Part shown: positions 1-6,725 of the stretch, piece by piece | Layout: every line of letters begins with the position of its first letter | Position numbering within the stretch: position 1 is the stretch's first letter | Origin: JAGVMG01 sp964461105 | GTDB lineage: Bacteria > Chlamydiota > Chlamydiia > Chlamydiales > Rhabdochlamydiaceae | Assembly: GCA_964461105.1 (NCBI GenBank) | Contig: CAYWSY010000060.1 | Coordinates: 1 to 12,451 of the forward strand | DNA length: 12,451 nt | Direction of reading: 5' to 3' | The notes under the pieces: generated by a model | Database searches by the model: none | Told to the model about the DNA's origin: nothing | Seen by the model: only the letters and a program-made list of their open reading frames with translations | Position numbers and translations under genes: made by a program

Positions 1-83
1 CCTATTTAATTATTTTTCCTGGTATATTATTTAATAAAATACAACCCCCTGAAAAATAATTCAATCCCGGGGCTTTGAATCAG

Positions 84-106
84 TCCTTTAGGGTGTCTTT
101 GAACCG
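84..106 (+). repeat. Short dispersed repeat, copy 1 (intergenic)
   Basis: A 23-nt stretch that begins TCCTTTAGGG and ends TTTGAACCG. It recurs in inverted orientation at 8898-8919 with one missing T and one T/C difference, so 21 of 23 positions agree. The heptamer CTTTGAA also occurs just upstream at 73-79 and again inside the element at 97-103. Such a match is unlikely by chance in 12 kb. It suggests an interspersed intergenic element or part of a longer repeat whose other copy is hidden by the N gap. Family unknown. Confidence 0.55.
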
Positions 107-142
107 GAAGGGGTATACATATTCCCGGTAAAATCTCTTTCC

Positions 143-171
143 TTGTTTTATTCTGTTCAAAGCGCTATGCT
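143..171 (+). promoter_or_regulatory. Candidate sigma-70-type promoter for tRNA-Arg
   Basis: TTGTTT at 143-148 and TATGCT at 166-171 are separated by 17 nt. This would place the transcription start near 178, about 29 nt before the tRNA. The rest of 1-206 is AT-rich and I see no gene in it. Position and spacing fit, but the match is by eye only. Confidence 0.45.
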
Positions 172-206
172 TTGGTGCTTAAATTTGCTTTATCCATGTA
201 TTTTTA

Positions 207-280
207 GCACCGATAGCTCAATCGGATAGAGTACCCGGCTTCGAACCGGGTGGTTACAGGTTCAAGTCCTGTTCGGTGCA
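207..280 (+). tRNA. tRNA-Arg, anticodon UCG
   Basis: A full cloverleaf can be folded. The acceptor GCACCGA (207-213) pairs with TCGGTGC (273-279), with discriminator A280. The D stem is 216-219/229-232. The anticodon stem CCCGG/CCGGG (234-238, 246-250) closes the loop CTTCGAA, giving anticodon TCG at 241-243. The T stem ACAGG/CCTGT holds the TTCAAGT loop. CCA is not encoded. The anticodon reads CGA directly, whereas many bacteria read CGA with an inosine-modified ACG tRNA. Position 37 (base 244) is an adenosine, the type of base RlmN methylates in some E. coli tRNAs, and the RlmN-family gene starts 11 nt downstream. Confidence 0.93.
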
Positions 281-291
281 TCCTTTTTTTT

Positions 292-1365
292 ATGCACACG
301 ATTTCAATTTTCAAACACACTCAGAACAGTTACGCAGATGAAGTCTTTAAGAGACTTGGCAGAGGAAGACGTCATGCCCAGATGCTCTATGCTGTGTGGT
401 TTCGGGAGGGGAATTTGGAACCTCTATGGGACCGGATCGAGCCGCAAGCGCTCAAGCTCGTTGAAGAGATGGTGGCATTTACTGACTTTTCTTTGCCTGA
501 GCTCTCTTCGGAGCTTGTGGAGGGAGAGACTGCTAAATTTTTACTTAAGTTTTCAGATGGGTTGGAAAGTGAGTCGGTGTTAATTCCGATGGAGTCGGGC
601 ATCACCATATGCCTCTCTTCTCAGGTGGGATGTCGGATGGGGTGTGCGTTTTGTGAGACGGGGAAGATGGGGTTGATTCGCCACTTAACAACAGAGGAAA
701 TTGTAGCTCAAGTCTTTTATGCAAAATATCGATTGTCTCGAGCGGTGCGCAACTTGGTGTTTATGGGAATGGGTGAGCCTCTGGATAACTATGATGCGGT
801 CATGCAGGCGGTTAAGGTATTGACAGATCCTGCGGGGATGGGGATTGGCCCTAGTCGCATTACCATTTCGACAAGCGGCAGGGTTGCTGAGATCTATCGG
901 TTGATTGAAGATGCAGATCCTGCGCTTAACTTGGCAGTTTCTGTCAATGCTCCATCCGATGGGATCCGCTCTAAGCTGATGCCGGTTAATAAACAATGGG
1001 ATATGCAAGCTCTCTACCAGGCGATGCTCTCTTATTGCGCGCATCCGAGAAGAGAGATTTTGGTTGAGTATGTGTTGATTCGAGGGATAAATGACGGTTT
1101 GGAGCATGCGGATTTGCTGGCAAATTATTTGAAAGGGCTCAGAGTTAAGGTTAATTTGATCCCTTATAACCCTCAGCGCAGGGATCGATTCCAACCTCCT
1201 TTAGAAGAGCAGAAGGAAGCGTTTTTAAAGGGGATGCGTGAGCATGGTTATCAGACCCAACTTAGAGGCACCAAGGGACAGAAGATCATGGCGGCATGTG
1301 GCCAATTGGGAAACGTTGAAGTGCGTCGAAAGAGGATTGAACAATTTTCCTCAAAATGCGTATAG
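292..1365 (+). CDS. rlmN: RlmN-family radical SAM RNA methyltransferase
   Basis: 357 residues, close to the family's usual length. RlmN makes 2-methyladenosine at A2503 of 23S rRNA and at A37 of some tRNAs, using S-adenosylmethionine and a 4Fe-4S cluster. The cluster motif CxxxCxxC is at C114, C118 and C121. The two cysteines of the methyl-transfer chemistry are both present: C107 in ITICLSS, matching E. coli C118, and C336 in AACGQL, matching E. coli C355. The GEP motif is in MGMGEPLDNYD. Roughly the first 95 residues form the RlmN accessory domain. The start at ATG 292 is chosen because the open frame further upstream is only translated tRNA. No Shine-Dalgarno is visible: eight T's directly precede the ATG. 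The next in-frame ATG (382) would cut into the accessory domain. Cfr is a less likely alternative given the RlmN-like C-terminus. The gene is followed after 35 nt by hpf in the same direction. Confidence 0.9.
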   Translation: MHTISIFKHTQNSYADEVFKRLGRGRRHAQMLYAVWFREGNLEPLWDRIEPQALKLVEEMVAFTDFSLPELSSELVEGETAKFLLKFSDGLESESVLIPMESGITICLSSQVGCRMGCAFCETGKMGLIRHLTTEEIVAQVFYAKYRLSRAVRNLVFMGMGEPLDNYDAVMQAVKVLTDPAGMGIGPSRITISTSGRVAEIYRLIEDADPALNLAVSVNAPSDGIRSKLMPVNKQWDMQALYQAMLSYCAHPRREILVEYVLIRGINDGLEHADLLANYLKGLRVKVNLIPYNPQRRDRFQPPLEEQKEAFLKGMREHGYQTQLRGTKGQKIMAACGQLGNVEVRRKRIEQFSSKCV

Positions 1366-1400
1366 TCGAGTTCAATGGTTTAGAAAAAAGGGGTTTTGCC

Positions 1401-2033
1401 ATGGTCGATAAAAAGAAATTTGACGAAGAGGATGCTCAAGGCTACCGGATTGATATTATTGGCAGAAATATTGAAGTGACCGAACCGATGAAAAACTATG
1501 CATGGGAAAAACTCTCTAAGGTAGAGCGTTTTCATAACCATATCATGCATGTGCATGTGACATTAGATATTCAAAAGATGGAGCACGTGTGCATTATCGT
1601 CTTGAAGGTTGAACATACCAAGGTTAAGGTGCAAGCGAGCAGTACAGATATGTATGTTTCGATTGATCGGGCGGTTGATCGGTTACAGAACTTAATGCGC
1701 AGATATAAAAGTCGAATTCAAGATCATCATAAAAAGGGTCTTTCGATTACTGATATGCAAGTGAATGTCTTTCAAAGACCATATGATGAAATTGCTGAAA
1801 TTAATGATGAAATCGAATGGGAAAAGCTGCAGAAGCAGATTGATGAGTTCCAGTCTCCTAAAATTATTGGTTCTGAGGTAAAACCTCTGAAGACGCTGAC
1901 AACAGAAGAGGCGTTGATGAAAATGGATCTTTCCGGAGATCACTTTTTGGTATACCGATGCCAAGAAGATCTTAAATTAAAGGTGTTATATCGACGTGCC
2001 GACGGCAACTATGGGCTCATCAAGCCCGAATAG
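1401..2033 (+). CDS. hpf: Long-form ribosome hibernation promoting factor (HPF)
   Basis: 210 residues. The N-terminal S30AE domain (about residues 14-125, from YRIDIIGRNIEVTEPMKNYA) binds the decoding site of the 30S subunit. A charged linker (about 126-155) leads to the C-terminal dimerisation domain (about 155-210), recognised by KPLKTLTTEEALMKMDLSGD, HFLVYR and the closing YRRADGNYGLIKPE. This two-domain long form pairs 70S ribosomes into inactive 100S dimers in stationary or stressed cells, which would suit a developmental cycle with a dormant stage. The start at 1401 is preferred over the upstream ATG at 1356 because AAGGGG at 1388-1393 is well placed before it; the 1356 start has no such site and would overlap rlmN. 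The stop overlaps the next gene. Confidence 0.9.
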   Translation: MVDKKKFDEEDAQGYRIDIIGRNIEVTEPMKNYAWEKLSKVERFHNHIMHVHVTLDIQKMEHVCIIVLKVEHTKVKVQASSTDMYVSIDRAVDRLQNLMRRYKSRIQDHHKKGLSITDMQVNVFQRPYDEIAEINDEIEWEKLQKQIDEFQSPKIIGSEVKPLKTLTTEEALMKMDLSGDHFLVYRCQEDLKLKVLYRRADGNYGLIKPE

Positions 2034-2475
2034 ACAGCTTATCTATGATGCAATCCGCAGGCGTTGGGTTAAAGCAACTCCTGAAGAAATTGTTCGGCAG
2101 ACGTGGGTTTGCCGGATGGTGCAACAGCTTGGATTTCCCAAAGAGTTGATTGCAGTCGAAAGGTCGTTGGATAGTATGTCGCCTCGAGAGGGAATTAAGA
2201 TTCCCTCTCGCCGGGTTGATATCGTTGCTTTTACTAAGAGCCAAGGGGGAATGGGTTTAGCTCCTCTGGTTCTCATCGAATGTAAAATAGAGCCTTTAGA
2301 CGAAGGGGCAGTAGCTCAGGTAATGGGTTATAACTACTTTGTCAAATCCCCTTTTATCGCTGTTGTCAATGCAGAAGAGGTCTTGCTTGGGAGTTTTGAT
2401 CCCAAGCAGAATCAATACCTCTTTGAGAGGAAACTTCTCTCTTATGTTGAACTTCTTAATCAGGTGAATAGATGA
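1996..2475 (+). CDS. Small PD-(D/E)XK protein, HsdR N-terminal type
   Basis: 159 residues from a GTG start, or 154 from ATG 2011. AAAGG at 1979-1983 favours the GTG. The protein matches the N-terminal domain of type I restriction R subunits (HSDR_N_2 type). TPEEIVRQTWVCRMV is followed by RRVDIVAF and PLVLIECK, giving the nuclease-fold signature D75...E95-x-K97. Q108 and Y112 follow in QVMGY. No helicase domain is present and no methylase or specificity subunit is nearby, so this is not a working restriction enzyme by itself. It may be a stand-alone nuclease of unknown target or a structural relic of the fold. The first codons overlap hpf by 38 nt and the stop overlaps the next start by 4 nt, so it sits firmly in the operon. 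Confidence 0.75.
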   Translation: MPTATMGSSSPNRQLIYDAIRRRWVKATPEEIVRQTWVCRMVQQLGFPKELIAVERSLDSMSPREGIKIPSRRVDIVAFTKSQGGMGLAPLVLIECKIEPLDEGAVAQVMGYNYFVKSPFIAVVNAEEVLLGSFDPKQNQYLFERKLLSYVELLNQVNR

Positions 2476-4037
2476 CCACAATCGCACTTTCGGAACCAGC
2501 AGTCGTTCTCGATTCCTTGAAGGGAGAGCTCTCTTTACATGAGGTGATTTTTTCTTTCGGTGTTTCCGATGGGGCATTGTATCGGAAGCTGCGTGGGTGG
2601 CTTCATGAAGGACATAACCATTACCTTGTCTTTATCGAAGATGAAGAAGAACGTTACTTGAAAATGAAGGATTCTGCTCTTGGGAAAGATCCCAAGGTGC
2701 GGCTTTATTTTTACCAAGAAGAAAACGAAGAATTTTTTAAAGAAATCGCCTGGGAATTTTTATTTCTTAAATTCTCTTTTGCAGCGGCATCTCCGTATGC
2801 GTCTCTTAAAGCAGAAAAGATGCAGCATCTGTTTTCTCAGTTGGCGGCTTTCCATCAAGGAATCGATCTTTTTGCTTCCGATTATCAAGATCTTGGAGTG
2901 CGGGTGCTTAAAAACGTGATTGCGAATCAGAATAAACTTCCCAGCTCGTATTTGGGCCAATCGCTTAAGGGCGCGTGTAAGAACATTCCTGCGATCATTT
3001 GTGGTGCTGGGCCTTCATTAGATGCGGCTCTGCCTGACTTAAAAGAGCTTCAAGATCGCGCGCTTGTATTTGCCGGAGGCTCTGCAGTCACAGCTCTTTC
3101 AGATTCACTAGTGATTCCCCATTTTTGTGCTCATTTAGACCCAGAGCCTCCAACGGATCGTTTTTTGAAGCAGCAGACGTTTGAAGTTCCCCATTTTTAT
3201 CAAAGTCGTTTTTCCTCCCATTTACTCGATCGGGTACACGGACCGCTTTTTTGGATGGCTGAGGGGGGAAGCTATCCGATTGAAACATGGATCAAAGAGC
3301 AGTATGGGATTTCTTATCCTTCATTTGCATCTGGATGGACTGTGGTGAATTTATGCGCTGCGATCGCAGCGCACCTTGGGTGCAATCCGATCATTTTTGT
3401 AGGCGTTGATTTGAGCTGTCCAGGAACCCAGGTTTATGCAGGCAAAGAGAAAGGGGAGGAGCATGAGGGATCTTGGATTTCTGTGAAGGACATTCTTGGA
3501 AATGAAGTGCTCTCAAAACGGGATTGGGTGATGAGTGCGCAGTGGCAATCGGACCTGATTGCTTCTATGGGGGAAATACGCTGGATCCATGCTCAAGAAG
3601 GGGGGCTTGAGATCCCTGGCATGGAACGGGCGTCTCTTCGCGAGGTCGGAATTCAGTATTGTCAGGAAAAAAGGGATCTACATGGAGATGTACATGCTCT
3701 TATATGCACAGCACGCCCATCGGGCATTTCTTTGGAGCAAATAGCTGAAGTGACAGAGCGTCTTAAAGCGAGCTTTCAGAAGTGTGATCAGTTAGTGGAT
3801 CAGATGTTGTCTTTGTGGGAAAAACAGTTTCCGCGCTCCCCTGTAGACACGGGAGAGTATGCACTCGCTCAGCATGATTTGTTGATGGAGCCTGCCTTTG
3901 CACAGTTTATCGATCCTTTGTGGCATGTCTGGAAAAGACCGATTGTGCGCAATTCACAGCATCCTTTCGATGAGATGGTGCATCAGTTGCTCTTTGTTAA
4001 ACGGGTCGTTGAAGCTAATATGGGGGCATTTTCATGA
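2472..4037 (+). CDS. DUF115 / MAF-like (MptE-like Rossmann) protein, paralogue 1
   Basis: 521 residues. The core begins near residue 170 with IPAIICGAGPSLDAALPDL (GAGPSL at 178-183), followed by LVFAGGSAVTAL, IPHFCAHLDPEP and IIFVGVDLSCPG (D313). This is the DUF115/MAF_flag10 pattern. Relatives include motility-associated glycosyltransferase-like factors and the archaeal 6-hydroxymethyl-dihydropterin pyrophosphokinase MptE. The exact reaction cannot be read from the sequence. Nothing else here suggests flagella, so a role in glycan or nucleotide-sugar chemistry is more likely than flagellin modification. The N-terminal 165 residues and the helical C-terminal part have no recognisable domain. 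There is no signal peptide or membrane segment. The start is fixed by an ATGA overlap with the upstream gene and AGGTGA at 2462-2467. It is clearly homologous to the protein at 4875-6668. Confidence 0.8.
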   Translation: MTTIALSEPAVVLDSLKGELSLHEVIFSFGVSDGALYRKLRGWLHEGHNHYLVFIEDEEERYLKMKDSALGKDPKVRLYFYQEENEEFFKEIAWEFLFLKFSFAAASPYASLKAEKMQHLFSQLAAFHQGIDLFASDYQDLGVRVLKNVIANQNKLPSSYLGQSLKGACKNIPAIICGAGPSLDAALPDLKELQDRALVFAGGSAVTALSDSLVIPHFCAHLDPEPPTDRFLKQQTFEVPHFYQSRFSSHLLDRVHGPLFWMAEGGSYPIETWIKEQYGISYPSFASGWTVVNLCAAIAAHLGCNPIIFVGVDLSCPGTQVYAGKEKGEEHEGSWISVKDILGNEVLSKRDWVMSAQWQSDLIASMGEIRWIHAQEGGLEIPGMERASLREVGIQYCQEKRDLHGDVHALICTARPSGISLEQIAEVTERLKASFQKCDQLVDQMLSLWEKQFPRSPVDTGEYALAQHDLLMEPAFAQFIDPLWHVWKRPIVRNSQHPFDEMVHQLLFVKRVVEANMGAFS

Positions 4038-4900
4038 ATCTAGAAACGTATGCACTAATAGACGATCAAATGATTTTACAAGATCAAGAGTTGGGTTTAG
4101 ATCTGGTCTTGCCTTTTACCTTGCCTCGATTGCCTCAAGAGTTAGCGTTGCCTCAAGAATGTGATTCAGGGATCCTGCTCGTTCTTGAGCGCGATTCTAT
4201 TGGTATATTGCGCGCAGCTTTTCTGACCCATGAAGGAAAACGAAATGGGCAATGCAAGCTTTTTTACGAAGAGGGACTTGTTCAAGCTGAGATGTTCTAT
4301 AAGCAGGGGGAACTTCATGGTCCTTCCCATTTTTATTCTGAAACGGGAGAGGTGCTTTCTCGCGTGTTTTTTAATGAAGGAAAACGGATCGGAAAAGGGC
4401 ATTTCTACTTTCTTTCTGGAAAACCAGCTAGCACCCAACGATTTAAAGAAGGTCAGTGGGATGGGCTGCAAGAATATTTTTATGAAACAGGCGTTCCCAA
4501 AAGTCTCATCCCTTATCAGCTAGGAAAACTTCATGGACAGGTGCAATTGTTCTGGGAAAATGGGCAGCTTAAGCGCCAAACAGACTATCATGAAGGAGTG
4601 AGAGAGGGAAAAGACCTCATCTGGAATGAGCGGGGCATTTTAGTCGATGAAGCAGAGTATCGCGGAGGTCAACCCAGCGGCATCCACCATCAGTTCTTTC
4701 AGGATGGAAAATGCTCACAAGAATGGGTCTACCATACGCAGGTTCGCTTCGATAAAAAACAGTGGGATCCTTTCGGTAAATTGGTGTTAGAGGGAACTTG
4801 GGCTCCCGATTTAACTTATACAGAGCGGACTTATCAAGAAACAGGCGGTGCACTTGTGCGCAAAGGATATTGGGATGGGCTTAAATTGCGCTGGAAATAG
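4034..4900 (+). CDS. MORN_2 (YwqK-like) repeat protein
   Basis: 288 residues. About seven imperfect units of 23-24 residues run from residue 71 to about 238. Each has the pattern G-x5-[FY]-[FWY]-x2-G-x8-[FY]-x2-G-x3-G, for example LHGQVQLFWENGQLKRQ and IGKGHFYFLSGKPAS. This is the MORN_2 type also found in YwqK-family proteins, a beta-hairpin repeat usually involved in binding and not catalysis. The first 70 residues carry no known motif and the last 50 are a divergent tail. There is no signal peptide. It starts in a 4-nt ATGA overlap with paralogue 1 and its last 26 nt overlap paralogue 2. This suggests the three products are made together and may form a complex. Antitoxin labels given to YwqK relatives are not supported by anything visible here. 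Confidence 0.8.
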   Translation: MNLETYALIDDQMILQDQELGLDLVLPFTLPRLPQELALPQECDSGILLVLERDSIGILRAAFLTHEGKRNGQCKLFYEEGLVQAEMFYKQGELHGPSHFYSETGEVLSRVFFNEGKRIGKGHFYFLSGKPASTQRFKEGQWDGLQEYFYETGVPKSLIPYQLGKLHGQVQLFWENGQLKRQTDYHEGVREGKDLIWNERGILVDEAEYRGGQPSGIHHQFFQDGKCSQEWVYHTQVRFDKKQWDPFGKLVLEGTWAPDLTYTERTYQETGGALVRKGYWDGLKLRWK

Positions 4901-6668
4901 ATTAGCTGATGCGTGGATGCAGCGGTATCCGGAGATCGCGTTTCTTTCGATTTACGGAGAAGTGGTTCCTTATCAGAAGGTGGTGTGTGATGAAGATGTG
5001 GCTGCTTGGAGAGCTTCTTTAGATTTAGCCCAGGTCGACATTCTCTACGTCTTTGGAGTCGGAGTTGGAGCCTATTATCCTACTTTGAAACCATGGCTTA
5101 ATGAAAAACCTGAACGGATGGTGATTTTTCTTGAAGATGATCTGTCTCTTATTGCAACCTTCTCACAGCTAGAGGCCTCTTTAGATTTCATTTCCGATTC
5201 TCAAGTGTCTCTTCACTTGATACAGGATTCAAAAGAATTGCCAGAGCAATTAAAAGCGCTTATCCGTACCTATCCGGCGCAGCGCATCGAAGTGGCGGCT
5301 CTGTCGCAGTACGCACAGACTCGAGCATCGCTATTTAAACAAATCCGCATGACGTTGCTTCGCGAAAGTAGCGTGAGTGATGCAACGCTCACAGATACTC
5401 TCTATTCCCACTATCTAGTTTCCAACGTGCTTGCCAATATGAAACGGTGGCCCGGTTCTTTTTTAGGAAATGGACTTAAAAATAAATTCAAAAATGTCCC
5501 CGCAATCATTTGTGGTGCAGGCCCTTCGCTTAGCAATTCGATCTCTTTACTTCAAACACTCCAAGAGCGCGCACTGATTATTGCAGGCGGCTCTACTATC
5601 ACGGCTCTGAGCAATCAGGGGATCATTCCCCATTTAGGGCTGGCATTTGATCCCAATCCTGAAGAGTATTCTCGACTGCGCGTTTCTTCTGCATTTGAAA
5701 TGCCTCTTCTTTATGGAACTCGCCTGCAAGCAGAGACCTTTCAAACTTGTAGCGGCCCCTTTGGGTATCTGCGCTCGCAAACCGGAGGCCCTTGCGAGGC
5801 CTATTTTGAACAAGAGATGAAGATAGACGCAGCGCCGATTGGTCCTGAATTAGGTCCCGAGGCCTTTTCAGTAACGACACTTGCAGTTGCACTTGCCGTA
5901 GAAATGGGATGCAGTCCGATCATTTTAAATGGCGTGGATCTTGCCTATACTGGGATGCAGCGTTACGCGGAAGGGGTGATGCCAAGCTCGCGGGTCTGTA
6001 AGCATGAAATGGCCCAAGAAAAACGGGCGTTAGAAACGCTGCTGCGCCGCAAAGGGGTGAAGGGAAAAATGGTTTACACTCTTGTCAAATGGGTGATGGA
6101 ATCAAGCTGTATTTCGAATTATGCCAAAGCCCATCCCCACACGCAATTCATAAACGTCTCTGAAGAGGGGCTCGGATTTAAAGGGATTCCGAATTGCTCT
6201 CTTTCTCAAGCGGTCCAGCAGCACTGTCAGATCTCTTATGATTTGCGCTCGTGGGTGCATGCAGAGATTCAGTCTCTTGATATGACCCACATCACCTCTA
6301 AACATATCCAGTCTACCTTCGCGGAGCTAGAGAGCAGCTTGGGGGTATTGGAAGAGTGCGCCTGTGAAATGATAAGTGAGCTCAAGGCGCTGGCTTCCTC
6401 TTCAGATCTGATGACACGATCGTTGCCAACGGGGATGATGACTTTGCTCCAACTCAACTGCGAAGAAGAAAGAGCATTTGCATGCTTTTTCCCTCAAGTT
6501 GGGCCTGCGATTGACCAGGTTTTAAACAGATCTTATCCGCTTCCATTGGAGACCGACACGCTCTTCTATCGCGAGAAGTTGATTGAGCGATTAATTGTGA
6601 AATGGGAACGACTTGAAATGATGATTAAAAAGAAAAGGGAATTGGTTGCTGCTCATTTAATCAGTTGA
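4875..6668 (+). CDS. DUF115 / MAF-like protein, paralogue 2
   Basis: 597 residues. The start at ATG 4875 is chosen because AAAGGA at 4862-4867 lies 7 nt upstream; the longer frame from GTG 4848 lacks such a site. The core matches paralogue 1: VPAIICGAGPSLSNSISLL (GAGPSL at 214-219), LIIAGGSTITAL, IIPHLGLAFDPNP and PIILNGVDLAYTG (D355). The N-terminal region (about 1-200) is longer than in paralogue 1 and contains VDILYVFGVGVGAYYP, a possible extra Rossmann-like strand-turn-helix. The C-terminal 130 residues look helical. Two homologues on either side of a binding-repeat gene point to duplication and division of labour. The substrate is unknown; candidates are a sugar or pterin transferase. 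It is the last gene of the operon. Confidence 0.8.
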   Translation: MGLNCAGNRLADAWMQRYPEIAFLSIYGEVVPYQKVVCDEDVAAWRASLDLAQVDILYVFGVGVGAYYPTLKPWLNEKPERMVIFLEDDLSLIATFSQLEASLDFISDSQVSLHLIQDSKELPEQLKALIRTYPAQRIEVAALSQYAQTRASLFKQIRMTLLRESSVSDATLTDTLYSHYLVSNVLANMKRWPGSFLGNGLKNKFKNVPAIICGAGPSLSNSISLLQTLQERALIIAGGSTITALSNQGIIPHLGLAFDPNPEEYSRLRVSSAFEMPLLYGTRLQAETFQTCSGPFGYLRSQTGGPCEAYFEQEMKIDAAPIGPELGPEAFSVTTLAVALAVEMGCSPIILNGVDLAYTGMQRYAEGVMPSSRVCKHEMAQEKRALETLLRRKGVKGKMVYTLVKWVMESSCISNYAKAHPHTQFINVSEEGLGFKGIPNCSLSQAVQQHCQISYDLRSWVHAEIQSLDMTHITSKHIQSTFAELESSLGVLEECACEMISELKALASSSDLMTRSLPTGMMTLLQLNCEEERAFACFFPQVGPAIDQVLNRSYPLPLETDTLFYREKLIERLIVKWERLEMMIKKKRELVAAHLIS

Positions 6669-6681
6669 TTAATTTGTTTTT
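6657..6681 (+). terminator. Weak AT-rich hairpin at the operon end
   Basis: TTAATC (6657-6662) and GATTAA (6667-6672) form a 6-bp stem with loop AGTT. A T-rich tract, TTTGTTTTT, follows at 6673-6681. The stem overlaps the stop codon of the second DUF115 gene. It contains one G-C pair, so it would be a weak terminator at best. Confidence 0.35.
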
Positions 6682-6693
6682 ATGTTTTATTTG
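6665..6693 (+). promoter_or_regulatory. Possible promoter for the PP2C-like gene
   Basis: TTGATT at 6665-6670 and TATTTG at 6688-6693 are spaced by 17 nt, ahead of a GGAGA ribosome binding site at 6714-6718. The -10 box is poor and the region is AT-rich, so a chance match is quite possible. Read-through from the upstream operon is the alternative. Confidence 0.25.
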
Positions 6694-6725
6694 ATGGAAG
6701 AAAGATCTGTTATGGAGAATAAAAC

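Noticed and set aside
250..291. Upstream extension of the RlmN reading frame
   Set aside because: These codons translate the 3' half of tRNA-Arg. Family alignment starts after the ATG at 292.
685..1194. 169-codon open frame on the - strand
   Set aside because: Lies wholly inside rlmN, whose product has all family motifs. The antisense product shows no recognisable domain.
1996..2475. Type I restriction system
   Set aside because: Only the HsdR N-terminal fold is present. No helicase part, HsdM or HsdS is found in the window.
2472..4037. Flagellar accessory (MAF) gene
   Set aside because: The domain family name is flagellar, but no flagellin or motility gene is visible. The same fold occurs in other transferases.
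4034..4900. Antitoxin of a toxin-antitoxin pair
   Set aside because: YwqK-type proteins are sometimes labelled so, but no toxin gene is adjacent and the gene is locked into the DUF115 operon.
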